Origin: Insolitispirillum peregrinum
GTDB lineage: Bacteria; Pseudomonadota; Alphaproteobacteria; Rhodospirillales; Rhodospirillaceae
NCBI RefSeq assembly: GCF_900156605.1
Contig: NZ_FTOA01000004.1
Span: forward strand, 496,001-560,000
Direction of reading: 5' to 3'
DNA: 64,000 nt
Shown: positions 1 to 8,329 of the stretch, one piece after another
Numbering within the stretch: position 1 is the first letter of the stretch
How the letters are laid out: every line of letters begins with the position of its first letter
Program-made: the position numbers and the translations under genes
Notes under the pieces: generated by a model
Databases searched by the model: none
The model's input: only the letters and a program-made list of their open reading frames with translations
What the model was told of the DNA's origin: nothing

Positions 1-1314
1 ACCGGGTGCGGCCACCACCAGCAGGAACTGGCGCGACGAGCGGGTGATCTGGAACTGGACGTTGGCGGCCACCGCGTCGATGTCGAGCAGGTCGCGCGAT
101 TTGAATTCCTCGCTGATTGCCGCCAGCGCGCGCGGGGCCGAATACTGGGTGTCGGCGATGTGCATGAAATCACCGCTGCGCCCGGCATATTCGAACTGCA
201 TCGCCCGCAGGCCCGCTGGCTGCTGATCAGGCTGGCGGTCGGGACGGCGGATCACCCGGTCACCGACCTTGTAACGCAGCACCGGAGCGGCATTGCCGAA
301 CAGGCGGGTGACCACCAGCTCGCCCTCTTCGCCTTCGGCCACCCAGCGGCCGTTTTCATCGACCACTTCGATCAGGTGCAGGCCGGGCACCGTCGTCAGC
401 ACAGGACTGTCAGGGTCCAGTTGCAAGCCGATGGTTTCCGCCTGAGTGGCCGCGAAATAGCTGAGAATCTTGAGGTTCGGGTAGGCCGCCTGCAGGTCGG
501 CCCGCACCTTGGGCGTCAGCAGGCCGCTGCCATAGAGGGCAATGTGCAGGCTGTCGCGTTCGGTCTGGCTCAGGACTTCGGCAAAGTCGGCCAGCAGGGC
601 GATGCTCTGGGTAATGCCCATGATCGCCTTCGGGCCGGGATAGGACATCATCAGCTTGTAGACATCGCGGCTCATCGGCCCGGCCCCGATATAGTTGACG
701 CCGGGAATCTTTTGCAGCACCCCGCCGACCATCGTGCCGCTGCTCCACATCTGGTAGTCGGCCAGCGTGGTGGACACCCACTTCGGCCCTGGTCCCGGCA
801 GCAGCGGCGCCATCATCGCCCGCCCCATGAACTCGCCCGCCCACTCATAGGTTTCCTGCAGCTCGTCCAGCGGATAGACCGTCTCGGACGGACGCCCGGA
901 CGAGGTGCCGCCACTGGCCACCACTTCGAACCCGCAGCGGTCAATCGGCACCACCATCCCGGCCCGCTCGCCGGTGAACAGGGTGCTGAAGGTGTCCTTG
1001 TCGGTGATCGGCAGGGCCTGAAAGGCCTCGTAAGTATCCACCGGACCATCGCCAACCGCAGCATTGATCCGCTCGCGCCACAGCGGGTTGACGCGGGCAA
1101 TCTCCACCAGTTGCCGCAGGCGACGCTGAATCAGCCGGTCCTGCGTTCCCATCGGCATCATCGCCAGCGGACAGCCCAGACGCGACTCCGCCGCCCGCAA
1201 CACCGACAGGAACGACGGCAACGCCAGCACGTCATCAATCGACGCCGGACACAGAACATCATCAGGGATCAGGGACGCCACAAGGTCATGACCGGCGCTT
1301 TGCTCTATCAGCAT
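1..1314 (-). CDS. PaaK-like AMP-dependent acyl adenylating enzyme, partial (runs off left edge)
   Basis: Reading the minus strand from an ATG at 1314 gives an open frame of at least 437 codons that continues past position 1. It carries the phosphate-binding loop ASGGTSSGRP, a central YIGAGPMSRDVYK segment and GELVVTRLFGNAAPVLRYKVGDR-type signatures of the phenylacetate-CoA ligase/LuxE-like adenylate-forming superfamily. Such enzymes activate a carboxylate with ATP and pass it to CoA, a carrier or another acceptor; the substrate is not apparent. The start overlaps the stop of the upstream decarboxylase by 7 bases, which points to translational coupling and a shared pathway. It is clearly different from the paaK at 27.4 kb, so it is probably not the phenylacetate ligase. 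The C-terminal end lies outside the window. Confidence 0.8.
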   Translation of the reverse strand, partial: MLIEQSAGHDLVASLIPDDVLCPASIDDVLALPSFLSVLRAAESRLGCPLAMMPMGTQDRLIQRRLRQLVEIARVNPLWRERINAAVGDGPVDTYEAFQALPITDKDTFSTLFTGERAGMVVPIDRCGFEVVASGGTSSGRPSETVYPLDELQETYEWAGEFMGRAMMAPLLPGPGPKWVSTTLADYQMWSSGTMVGGVLQKIPGVNYIGAGPMSRDVYKLMMSYPGPKAIMGITQSIALLADFAEVLSQTERDSLHIALYGSGLLTPKVRADLQAAYPNLKILSYFAATQAETIGLQLDPDSPVLTTVPGLHLIEVVDENGRWVAEGEEGELVVTRLFGNAAPVLRYKVGDRVIRRPDRQPDQQPAGLRAMQFEYAGRSGDFMHIADTQYSAPRALAAISEEFKSRDLLDIDAVAANVQFQITRSSRQFLLVVAAPG

Positions 1315-2927
1315 GGTTTGCTCATCGTCTGGGGGGAAAAAATCATCTCGGCCTCGGCAGCCGCACCCGCAGCAATGCCCCAGTCGGCGCAAATTTCGCG
1401 GGCATGACGGCGGACCTCGCCAATCATGTCGATCACATCGTCCATGGTGATCTGGTGGTTCATCATCACCAGCCGCAGCACCGTCACCCCGTCCAGTTCG
1501 ACCTTCGACAGGAAATAGCGGCCCTCGGCGCGGATGCGGTTGCGCAGTTCCAGATGCAGGTCGCCCAGCCGTTCGGCAGGCAATCCGGCGGGGTGGTGGG
1601 TAAAGCACAGGATGTTGGCTTCGGGGCGATGCATCACCGCAAAATCCGGCTGCGCCGCCAGATAGTCGTGGGTCAGTTCGGTCAGCATCACCAGATAGTC
1701 GAGCTTTTGTTCAAACAGCCGTCGCCCGAACAGCGCCCACACCAGCCACAGGTTCAGGATCGACGGTCGCTTGGTGCATTCAAAATTCTTGATGCCGCTC
1801 TGGAACAGACTCATCTCGTCTTCCAGCGGATCAAACACATAGCTGGCCTTTTCCGGGAACGCCGCCGCCGCGCTGTCCGGGTCGCGGTAAAACAGCAGGG
1901 TGCACAGGGCCGGAACGAACAGCGTCTTATGGGCGTCAAGGCAGAACGAATCCGCCAGTTCCAGCCCGCGCAGGCGGGGCCGCAGGTTGTCCGACACCAG
2001 AAACGAGCCATTGTGGGCGGCATCGACATGCAGCCACGCCCCCCACTTGCGGGCCAGCGCCGCCAGTTCCGGCAGCGGGTCGATGGCCCCGATCGAGGTG
2101 GTCCCCGCCGCCGCCACGATGCAGAACACATCCAGCCCGCGCGCTGCCGCTTGCTCCAGCGCCTGCGCCGCCTGCTCGACATGCACCTGTCGGCGATCAT
2201 TGAGCGGCAGGCGGATCACCTGATCCTGCCCGATCCCGATCACCCCGGCGATGCGGCTGACCGAAAAGTGCGCATCGCCACCAATGGCAATCGCCGGACG
2301 TCGCCCGTCGGCCTGCGGCTGAACGCCCTGCTGCCAGCTTTGCCCCAGCCGCCGGTTGCGCGCTGCCAGCACCGCTGTCATGTTGGCCAGCGACGCGCCC
2401 GAGGTGGTCACCATCTCGAACGTCCCGGCCTCCCAGCCGATCAGCGGCGCAAACTGCTCGGCGATCAATTTGTCGGCCACATTGGCCAACTGTCCGGCTT
2501 CGTAATACGAGGCTGGTTGCGGCGCGATGGCGCTGACCAGATCAAAGACCGCCGACACAGGCACAACAGAGGAAAACTGCCGAGCCATATAGCCGCGCGA
2601 GTTCACCTTGATGCCGGTTCGCAGATAAAGGTCGAGGATGTCGGCAAAACGGTCGGCATCAAACGCCATCCCGTCCGCGTCCACCGCTTCGTCCACCATC
2701 AGGCTGCGAGCGGCTGCCAGCAGGGCATGAGGCCGTTCCAGACGGACGCCTTCGATCTCCTGACTGGCCAGCAACGCCTGCACCTTGCGGGCGGCGATGG
2801 CCAGAGCACCGGTGAAGGCCGCTTCGCCAAAGGCCGGAGCCAGACCATCACAGCCACGCCCATGCGTTTCAGAGGCGACCGACGCAGGCAGCGAGACCGG
2901 CAAAAAGACATTTTCCAAGGGTTGCAT
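1308..2927 (-). CDS. PLP-dependent group II decarboxylase
   Basis: A 539-residue protein from ATG 2927; a GTG at 2936 is an alternative and neither has a strong ribosome site. It has the group II decarboxylase signatures: TTSGASLANMTA near residue 177, HVDAAHNGS near 303, and DAHKTLF with the probable Schiff-base lysine near residue 337 (counted from the GTG). The family decarboxylates aromatic amino acids, glutamate or diaminobutyrate; substrate cannot be assigned from sequence alone. It is the first gene of a minus-strand pair with the adenylating enzyme, which suggests an amine plus an activated acid being joined, or an amine-derived metabolite. An AT-rich 460 bp region lies upstream. Confidence 0.85.
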   Translation of the reverse strand: MQPLENVFLPVSLPASVASETHGRGCDGLAPAFGEAAFTGALAIAARKVQALLASQEIEGVRLERPHALLAAARSLMVDEAVDADGMAFDADRFADILDLYLRTGIKVNSRGYMARQFSSVVPVSAVFDLVSAIAPQPASYYEAGQLANVADKLIAEQFAPLIGWEAGTFEMVTTSGASLANMTAVLAARNRRLGQSWQQGVQPQADGRRPAIAIGGDAHFSVSRIAGVIGIGQDQVIRLPLNDRRQVHVEQAAQALEQAAARGLDVFCIVAAAGTTSIGAIDPLPELAALARKWGAWLHVDAAHNGSFLVSDNLRPRLRGLELADSFCLDAHKTLFVPALCTLLFYRDPDSAAAAFPEKASYVFDPLEDEMSLFQSGIKNFECTKRPSILNLWLVWALFGRRLFEQKLDYLVMLTELTHDYLAAQPDFAVMHRPEANILCFTHHPAGLPAERLGDLHLELRNRIRAEGRYFLSKVELDGVTVLRLVMMNHQITMDDVIDMIGEVRRHAREICADWGIAAGAAAEAEMIFSPQTMSKPC

Positions 2928-3391
2928 AGCCAGCACTTTTCAACTGTGAGCCATGCACTGGATAAATACTATCTATAGGTGAATATCAATGACTCAATAA
3001 CCAGTAAGTGTTTCCGTGCTGTGACACACATGCCCGTGAGGACAAAAATAAAGAGTTCCGGAAAGATAAATCCAACAGAGAGATATAAAAATAAAATTCG
3101 GCAAATGAAATTTTTCCTGCCGAAATAAATGATGCGTCCAAAATCAAGATAAAATAAAATTGCATCAATATGTATTTAATTAATTTTCTATACACTCGGC
3201 ATATTTTCCATACAAATCATTTTGGCATTACAGCAACCAGCATATTATTTTTGTTTGCAACATGATGATATCCCAACATCAAATATTGCCGCAGCGCCAC
3301 ATTTTTTGCGTCTTCTCCTTTGGTCCTATTGCATCCTCCCCACTGTCCGGCACGCTGACTCGCCCCTCCTCCTCGCCCCCCGAGGCCCGCC
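2928..3391. other. AT-rich divergent intergenic region
   Basis: About 460 bases between the minus-strand decarboxylase and the plus-strand exporter. It is far richer in A/T than the genes on either side, with runs such as TTTAATTAATTTT. It probably holds both promoters. Apart from the stem-loop listed at 3084-3124 I see no convincing gene; a 69-codon minus-strand frame has no ribosome site or recognisable content. Confidence 0.5.
3084..3124 (-). terminator. Possible leader stem-loop/attenuator upstream of the decarboxylase
   Basis: TTCGGCA at 3097-3103 pairs with TGCCGAA at 3118-3124. Read on the minus strand, the stem is followed by a T-rich stretch (3084-3096). It has the form of an intrinsic terminator but lies upstream of the decarboxylase gene, so it could be a leader attenuator if transcription starts further right. 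The 7 bp stem is weak. Confidence 0.3.
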
Positions 3392-4246
3392 ATGCGTCTG
3401 TTGCTGTTGATCGCCACCGCCTTGCTGGCCTTTGCCGGCAATTCCCTGCTGTGCCGGGTGGCCCTGCGTGATACCGCCCTCGATCCGGTCAGCTTTGTTG
3501 CCCTGCGCCTTGGCTCCGGGGCGGCGATTCTGTGGCTGATCGTATCGCTACAGCGCCGGGGCGGAGCTTCCGGGGCCTTGTTGGCCGGATCGTGGAAAGC
3601 CGCCATCGCGCTGTTTGTCTACGCGCTGGCCTTTGCCCTGGCCTATCTAACCATTCCGGCGGGAACCGGCGCCCTGCTGCTGTTCGCTTCGATCCAGATC
3701 AGCATGATCCTGTACGGCCTGATCATCGGCGAACGGCTGTCGGGGGTGCAATGGGTCGGGCTGGCCTGTGCGGTCGGCGGACTGGTGGTGCTGATGCTGC
3801 CCAAGCTGGGAGCGCCACCGCTGACCAGTGCCACCCTGATGGTCATGTCCGGCATTGCCTGGGGAGCCTATTCCCTGCTGGGCCGGGGGACCACCGACCC
3901 GATTGCCGCCACCGCAGGCAACTTTGTGCGGGCCACCCCCTGCGCCCTGCTGGTGCTGGCCGGGGTGGCAGTCACCAATGGAGTGTCTGCCGACTGGACC
4001 GGCGTCGGCTATGCGGTGGTCTCCGGGGCGATCACCTCCGGTCTCGGCTATGTGCTGTGGTATGCCGCCCTGCGTCACCTGACCGTCACCCGCGCCGCCA
4101 CCCTGCAACTGAGCGTGCCGTTGCTCGCCACTCTGGGCGGGGCGATGTTTCTCGGCGAGCCGTTCACCCTTCTGCTGGGCATTTCAGCGCTGGCCATCGT
4201 GTCGGGAATCGGGCTGGTGGTGGCCGGAAAGAAAGCGACCCCATAA
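3392..4246 (+). CDS. EamA/DMT-family transporter
   Basis: A 284-residue membrane protein with about ten hydrophobic segments in two repeated halves, as in the drug/metabolite transporter (EamA) family. A glutamate-rich cytoplasmic break (GLIIGERLSG) lies in the first half, and LGEPFTLLLG is the matching position in the second half. Proteins of this family export amino acids, metabolites or drugs across the inner membrane; the substrate is unknown. It is divergent from the decarboxylase pair, so export of that pathway's product is possible but only inferred. It converges with the thermonuclease gene, leaving a 12-base gap. Confidence 0.85.
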   Translation: MRLLLLIATALLAFAGNSLLCRVALRDTALDPVSFVALRLGSGAAILWLIVSLQRRGGASGALLAGSWKAAIALFVYALAFALAYLTIPAGTGALLLFASIQISMILYGLIIGERLSGVQWVGLACAVGGLVVLMLPKLGAPPLTSATLMVMSGIAWGAYSLLGRGTTDPIAATAGNFVRATPCALLVLAGVAVTNGVSADWTGVGYAVVSGAITSGLGYVLWYAALRHLTVTRAATLQLSVPLLATLGGAMFLGEPFTLLLGISALAIVSGIGLVVAGKKATP

Positions 4247-4258
4247 AGACGGGCATCG

Positions 4259-4789
4259 TTACGGACACCACGGTTGCCGCTTGCTGCCGTCATAAGGCCG
4301 GGCCAGACCAGCCTCAATCAATGCATCCCGTAACAGGCGGCCATCGGGCAACAGCACATCGGCCACCACCCGCCCGCCGTATTTGTCAGTCTGCACATTC
4401 AGCACCTGAATTGCGACGTCGGGCGGAGCCCACAGGCTGACCTGCGCCTTCGCCTGCCGGGCCTTGTCTTTTTCCTCGACGCATTTGCCGCGCAATTCGG
4501 GGGTGTCAACGCCACGCACCCGGATGGAGGTCACCGTTGTCTGCCCCAGCCAGATCTGGATCGAGGCCCTGATGGTGTCGCCATCGACCACCTTGATCAC
4601 CTGCCCCGGAAACGGGCCGGGCAAGGTGCTGTGCAGGGTCGTGTTGGCGGGGGACTCCGCTGGCGCGTTGTCGGCAGGTTCTTCGGCATGCCCCGGCCCC
4701 GGCATCATCCCGGAAACGGCGACGGTCATCACCATTCCCCACACAAGAGGCCATCGGGCACGGCGCTGGAAACATTTATGGGTTTGCAT
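4259..4789 (-). CDS. Secreted thermonuclease-family (SNase-like) protein
   Basis: The chosen ATG at 4789 gives 176 residues, with a GAGG about 12 bases upstream; ATGs further upstream would put a tail in front of the signal peptide. The N-terminus has a basic start (RRARW), a hydrophobic core and a cleavage-like GHAEE, so the protein is likely exported. The nuclease fold motifs are present: VVDGDTI, RVRGVDTPELRGKC with the catalytic arginine and glutamate region, and DKYGGR with the second catalytic arginine. The family cleaves RNA and DNA with calcium. A short C-terminus ending RQPWCP is usual for proteobacterial members. Confidence 0.85.
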   Translation of the reverse strand: MQTHKCFQRRARWPLVWGMVMTVAVSGMMPGPGHAEEPADNAPAESPANTTLHSTLPGPFPGQVIKVVDGDTIRASIQIWLGQTTVTSIRVRGVDTPELRGKCVEEKDKARQAKAQVSLWAPPDVAIQVLNVQTDKYGGRVVADVLLPDGRLLRDALIEAGLARPYDGSKRQPWCP

Positions 4790-4927
4790 TTTACAATGAT
4801 ACCTCATAGGTTGCATCGTACGAATCCAAAGCCCCGTTCCAGCGGGCACCGTCAAAACCCTAGCACGCCCTTAAGAACATAAAAAGAACAAATACACCGC
4901 CACACTCTCTATACGCGTTTCTCCATG

Positions 4928-4956
4928 AAAAAACCGGGCAGATTTCCCTGCCCGGT
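4928..4956 (-). terminator. Intrinsic terminator of the liv/hydratase operon
   Basis: A 9 bp stem (ACCGGGCAG at 4933-4941 with its complement at 4948-4956) and a 6-base loop. On the minus strand it is followed by six T. It lies 28 bases after the hydratase stop and therefore ends the livHMGF-hydratase transcript. Confidence 0.85.
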
Positions 4957-4983
4957 CTTGTCTGTTCTCTCCTGAAAAACCCG

Positions 4984-5781
4984 CTACCCCGCCAGCCACG
5001 ACGGTGGGCGCTTTTCCAGAAAGGCTCCCAGCCCTTCGCGCGCTTCGGCCCCGGAGCGCAGGCGGGCGATGCGGCGGGCGGTTTCTTCGATCAGGGCATC
5101 CGAGACTGCCCGCACCCCGGACACGGCAATCAGCTGCTTGGCGGCGGCCTGTGCCTGCGGGCCGCCGCGCAGCAAGGCAGTGGTCAGCTCCTCCAGCCGT
5201 TGATCAAGCGCCTCGGCAGGCACCACCTCGTGCGCCAACCCCAATTGCCCCGCCCGCTCGGCTGACATCCGTTCGGCGGACAGGAAATAGCGGGCGGCCT
5301 GCCGCTCGCCAATCGCCCGGATCACATAGGGGCTGATCGCCGACGGGATGATGCCGAACAGAACTTCCGAGGTGGCAAACACCGCCTGCGGCGTCGCCAC
5401 GCACATGTCACAGGCCGCCGCCAGTCCCAACCCGCCGCCCAGCGCCGCCCCGTGGACGCGGGCGATGGTTGGCTTGCCCAGTTCGGCCAGTGCCCGCAGC
5501 ATTTCGGCCAGTCGGCGGGCATCGGCGAGATTGTCAGCCTCTGATGCCTGTCCGGCGCGTTGCATCCAGCCGAGGTCCGCCCCGGCTGAAAAGCTCTTGC
5601 CGCGCCCGGCCAGCACCACCACCCGCACCTGATCATCCCCGGCCAGCTCGGCACAGACGGCGGTCAGGTCGGCAATCAGTGTTTCATTAAAGGCATTGTG
5701 GACCGCCGGACGATTCATCCACACCGTCGCCACCGCTCCGGCGCGGACGATCTCCAGCGTTTCATAGTCTGTGTTGCTCAT
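4984..5781 (-). CDS. Enoyl-CoA hydratase, LiuC (methylglutaconyl-CoA hydratase)-like
   Basis: The start at 5781 (MSNTDYET) lies four bases after the livF stop; the reading frame is open further upstream but that part overlaps livF. The 265-residue product has the crotonase oxyanion-hole motif HGAALGGGLGLAAACD and the block SEVLFGIIPSAISPYVIRAIG, which resembles methylglutaconyl-CoA hydratases of leucine catabolism more than general enoyl-CoA hydratases. That fits its position as the last gene of an operon for a branched-chain-type amino-acid transporter. The other liu genes are not in the window, so the exact substrate stays inferred. Confidence 0.75.
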   Translation of the reverse strand: MSNTDYETLEIVRAGAVATVWMNRPAVHNAFNETLIADLTAVCAELAGDDQVRVVVLAGRGKSFSAGADLGWMQRAGQASEADNLADARRLAEMLRALAELGKPTIARVHGAALGGGLGLAAACDMCVATPQAVFATSEVLFGIIPSAISPYVIRAIGERQAARYFLSAERMSAERAGQLGLAHEVVPAEALDQRLEELTTALLRGGPQAQAAAKQLIAVSGVRAVSDALIEETARRIARLRSGAEAREGLGAFLEKRPPSWLAG

Positions 5782-5785
5782 GGTC

Positions 5786-6514
5786 TCATAATCCCAGATA
5801 GGCGGCGCGCACCTGTTCGTTCTGCAACAACTCGGCTCCACTGCCGGTCAGGGTGATGGTGCCGGTTTCAAGGACATAGCCACGGTCGGCCAGCGCCAGC
5901 GCACCAAAGGCGTTCTGTTCGACCAGCAGGATGGTCATGCCCTCGGCCCGCAGGCGGCGGATGACGGCAAACACCTCCTCGACCATCAGCGGGGCCAGCC
6001 CCATCGACGGTTCGTCGAGCAGCAGCAGCCGGGGCCGCCCCATCAAGGCCCGCCCGATCGCCACCATCTGCTGTTGCCCACCGGACAAGGTGCCCGCCGC
6101 CAGACGGCGTTTGTCGCGCAGCACCGGAAACAGCTGATAAATCTTGTCGAGGTCCTCGCTGACCTCCGCCGCGGACCGGGTGTAGCCACCCAGACGCAGG
6201 TTGTCTTCAATGCTCAGCGGGCCGAACACCTGCCGCCCTTCCGGGCTTTGGCAAATGCCGCGCCGCACCCGCTGCTCGGGGCGCAGACGCTCGATGGCCT
6301 CCCCGGCAAACAGGATTTGGCCCGCGCTGGCCGGCTGCACCCCCGACAGGGTGCGCAGGAAGGTGGTCTTGCCCGCGCCATTGGCCCCGACCAGCGCCAC
6401 CAGCTCGCCGCTGGCGACCTCCAGCGACACGCCTTTCAGCGCCTTGATGCGGCCATAACAGCTTTCCAGCCCGCTGACCGCCAGCAACGGGGCCGGTGTT
6501 TCAGGGATGCTCAT
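5786..6514 (-). CDS. livF: LivF-type ABC transporter ATP-binding protein
   Basis: A 242-residue ABC ATPase: Walker A GANGAGKTT near residue 42, signature LSGGQQQMVAIGRAL, Walker B RLLLLDEPSMGLAP followed by a switch histidine-region block ILLVEQN. The combination NGAGKTT, LSGGQQQM and EPSMGLAP is typical of LivF, the second ATPase of branched-chain amino-acid or aromatic-acid uptake systems. Its start overlaps the livG stop by four bases (ATGA). Confidence 0.9.
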   Translation of the reverse strand: MSIPETPAPLLAVSGLESCYGRIKALKGVSLEVASGELVALVGANGAGKTTFLRTLSGVQPASAGQILFAGEAIERLRPEQRVRRGICQSPEGRQVFGPLSIEDNLRLGGYTRSAAEVSEDLDKIYQLFPVLRDKRRLAAGTLSGGQQQMVAIGRALMGRPRLLLLDEPSMGLAPLMVEEVFAVIRRLRAEGMTILLVEQNAFGALALADRGYVLETGTITLTGSGAELLQNEQVRAAYLGL

Positions 6515-7317
6515 GGGGTTTCTCCTGCGGCTCCGGCTCCCAGATAGGCGGCGATCACCGCCGGGTCCTGGCGGATTTCTGCAGCGGTGCCTTCGGCCAG
6601 CTTTTTGCCGTAGTCCAGCACCAGAATGCGGTCGGACAGGCTCATCACCATCTTCATGTCATGCTCGACCAGCACCACCGTCACCCCGGAGACGGCCACC
6701 TTGCGAATCAGCTCGTCAATCTCCAGCGTCTCGCGCGGATTGAGGCCCGCCGCTGGTTCATCAAGGAACAGCAACCGTGGCTTCATCGCCAGAGCGCGGG
6801 CAATTTCCAGCCGTTTCAGCGCGCCATAGGACATCGCATCGGCGCGCGCCTCCAGCGCATGCTCCAGCCCGACAAAGCGCATCAGTTCGGCGGCTTCCTG
6901 ATGCAGGGCCTGATCGGCCCGCCGCAGGGACGGCCAGCGAAAGGCCGCCTTCAGCACATTGCGATCCAGCCGCAGATGCGCCCCGACCATCACGTTTTCC
7001 AGCGCGGTCATGTTGAGGCAGACTTGCAGGTTCTGGAAGGTGCGGGCCACCCCGCGCCGGGCCAGCCGGTGCGGCGGTTGCCCCTGCACCGGCTGGCCGT
7101 CGAGCAGGATTTCTCCGGCGGTCGGCACATAAACGCCGGTGATCAGGTTGAACAGGGTGGTTTTCCCGGCGCCGTTCGGACCAATCACCGAATAGATACA
7201 ACCACTGGCAATATCAAAACTGACATTCTGCACCGCCCGCACTCCGCCGAAATTGATCGACAGGTCGCGCACGCTGAGAACCGGCGTGGCGGGGGCTGTT
7301 GAGGTTCGGGCCATCAT
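6511..7317 (-). CDS. livG: LivG-type ABC transporter ATP-binding protein
   Basis: The start at 7317 (ATGATGGCC) overlaps the livM stop by four bases and gives 268 residues; the frame is open further upstream but lies inside livM. Walker A is GPNGAGKTT, and there is a helical insertion between Walker A and the signature typical of LivG (NLQVCLNMTALENVMVG). The signature SYGALKRLEIARAL is a degenerate form common in LivG. Walker B is RLLFLDEPAAGLNP. It pairs with LivF as the ATP-hydrolysing dimer on the cytoplasmic face. Confidence 0.9.
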   Translation of the reverse strand: MMARTSTAPATPVLSVRDLSINFGGVRAVQNVSFDIASGCIYSVIGPNGAGKTTLFNLITGVYVPTAGEILLDGQPVQGQPPHRLARRGVARTFQNLQVCLNMTALENVMVGAHLRLDRNVLKAAFRWPSLRRADQALHQEAAELMRFVGLEHALEARADAMSYGALKRLEIARALAMKPRLLFLDEPAAGLNPRETLEIDELIRKVAVSGVTVVLVEHDMKMVMSLSDRILVLDYGKKLAEGTAAEIRQDPAVIAAYLGAGAAGETP

Positions 7318-8327
7318 GAGTCGGACTCCCCGGCAGAGCGACCCGCCCGCAGGCGGGCAACCGCAAAACGAAGGCTGCCAAGACGGGCGGCCAGCGTCGG
7401 CAGCAACCCGCGCGGCATGAAAATCATGCACAGGATCAGGATCGCGCCAAAGGCCACGGTTTCCCATCCTTCAAAGGTGGCCAGCGCCTGCGGCAGGATG
7501 GTCAGCAGCACCGCCCCCAGCAGCGAGCCGAACACCGAGGCCATGCCACCGACCACCACCATCGTCACCAGCTCGACCGAGTGGAAGAAGTCGGCGATGT
7601 TCGGGGTGACAAAGCCAACGTAGTGGGCGGTGATGCTGCCCATGATGCTGGCAAAGGTGGCCGACATCACAAAGATTGCCATCTTGTAGCGGGCGATATC
7701 GACCCCCACCACCCGCGCCGCCACGTCCGAGCCATGCAGGGCGCGCAACGCCCGCCCGAACGGCGAGTCGATGATGTTCAGCGACGCCCACACACTGACC
7801 AGCAGCAGGGCCGCAATCACCCAGTACCATTGACGGTCCCGTGACAGCTGAAGGCCAAACAGCTCCATCGCCGGAACCGCCATGCCGTCCGGGCCGCCGG
7901 TATAGCTGGCTTCGTTGCGGAAAATCAGGTTGAGGATGATCCCCAGCCCCAATGTCGCCATCGCCAGATAATGGCCCTTCAGGCGGAAAATCGGCCAGGC
8001 CATCACCGCCGCCAATGCCGCAGCGGCGGCGGCTCCGGCTATCAGGGCCAGCAGGGGCGGCCAGCCGAAATGAGTCGGCAGGACCGCACTGGCATAGGCA
8101 CCGATGCCCAGAAAGCCGGCATGACCAAAGCTGATCTGCCCGGCAAAGCCGATCAGCAGGTTCAGTCCCAGCACGATGATGGCGTTGATGGCAATCCGGA
8201 TCACCAGATCAAGGTAAAAGCTGTTGCTGATCACCAGCGGCAGCACCAGCACCAGCACGGCCAGTGCCACCAGCCCAAGGGTTGCCGGTCGAAGTGCCAT
8301 GGGTCGGAGAATGACGGGTCGGATCAT
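7314..8327 (-). CDS. livM: LivM-type ABC transporter permease
   Basis: A 337-residue membrane protein with the BPD_transp_2 (LivM) core, including NLLIGFAGQISFGHAGFLGIGAY and the EAA-like loop near IDSPFGRALRALHGSDVAARVVGVD. It forms the inner-membrane channel with LivH. It starts two bases after the livH stop and overlaps livG at the other end. The C-terminal tail is arginine-rich and cytoplasmic. Confidence 0.9.
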   Translation of the reverse strand: MIRPVILRPMALRPATLGLVALAVLVLVLPLVISNSFYLDLVIRIAINAIIVLGLNLLIGFAGQISFGHAGFLGIGAYASAVLPTHFGWPPLLALIAGAAAAAALAAVMAWPIFRLKGHYLAMATLGLGIILNLIFRNEASYTGGPDGMAVPAMELFGLQLSRDRQWYWVIAALLLVSVWASLNIIDSPFGRALRALHGSDVAARVVGVDIARYKMAIFVMSATFASIMGSITAHYVGFVTPNIADFFHSVELVTMVVVGGMASVFGSLLGAVLLTILPQALATFEGWETVAFGAILILCMIFMPRGLLPTLAARLGSLRFAVARLRAGRSAGESDS

Positions 8328-8329
8328 GG

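Noticed and set aside
160-1407. Long plus-strand open frame opposite the adenylating enzyme gene
   Set aside because: It is the antisense of a well-supported gene; the translation is rich in H, R, Q and G with no domain, as expected for GC-rich antisense frames.
1404-2978. 524-codon plus-strand open frame opposite the decarboxylase
   Set aside because: Antisense of the PLP decarboxylase, with low-complexity composition and no recognisable motif.
2986-3195. 69-codon minus-strand frame in the A/T-rich gap
   Set aside because: No ribosome site, no homology recognised, and a hydrophobic Phe/Ile/Ser bias expected from A/T-rich non-coding DNA.
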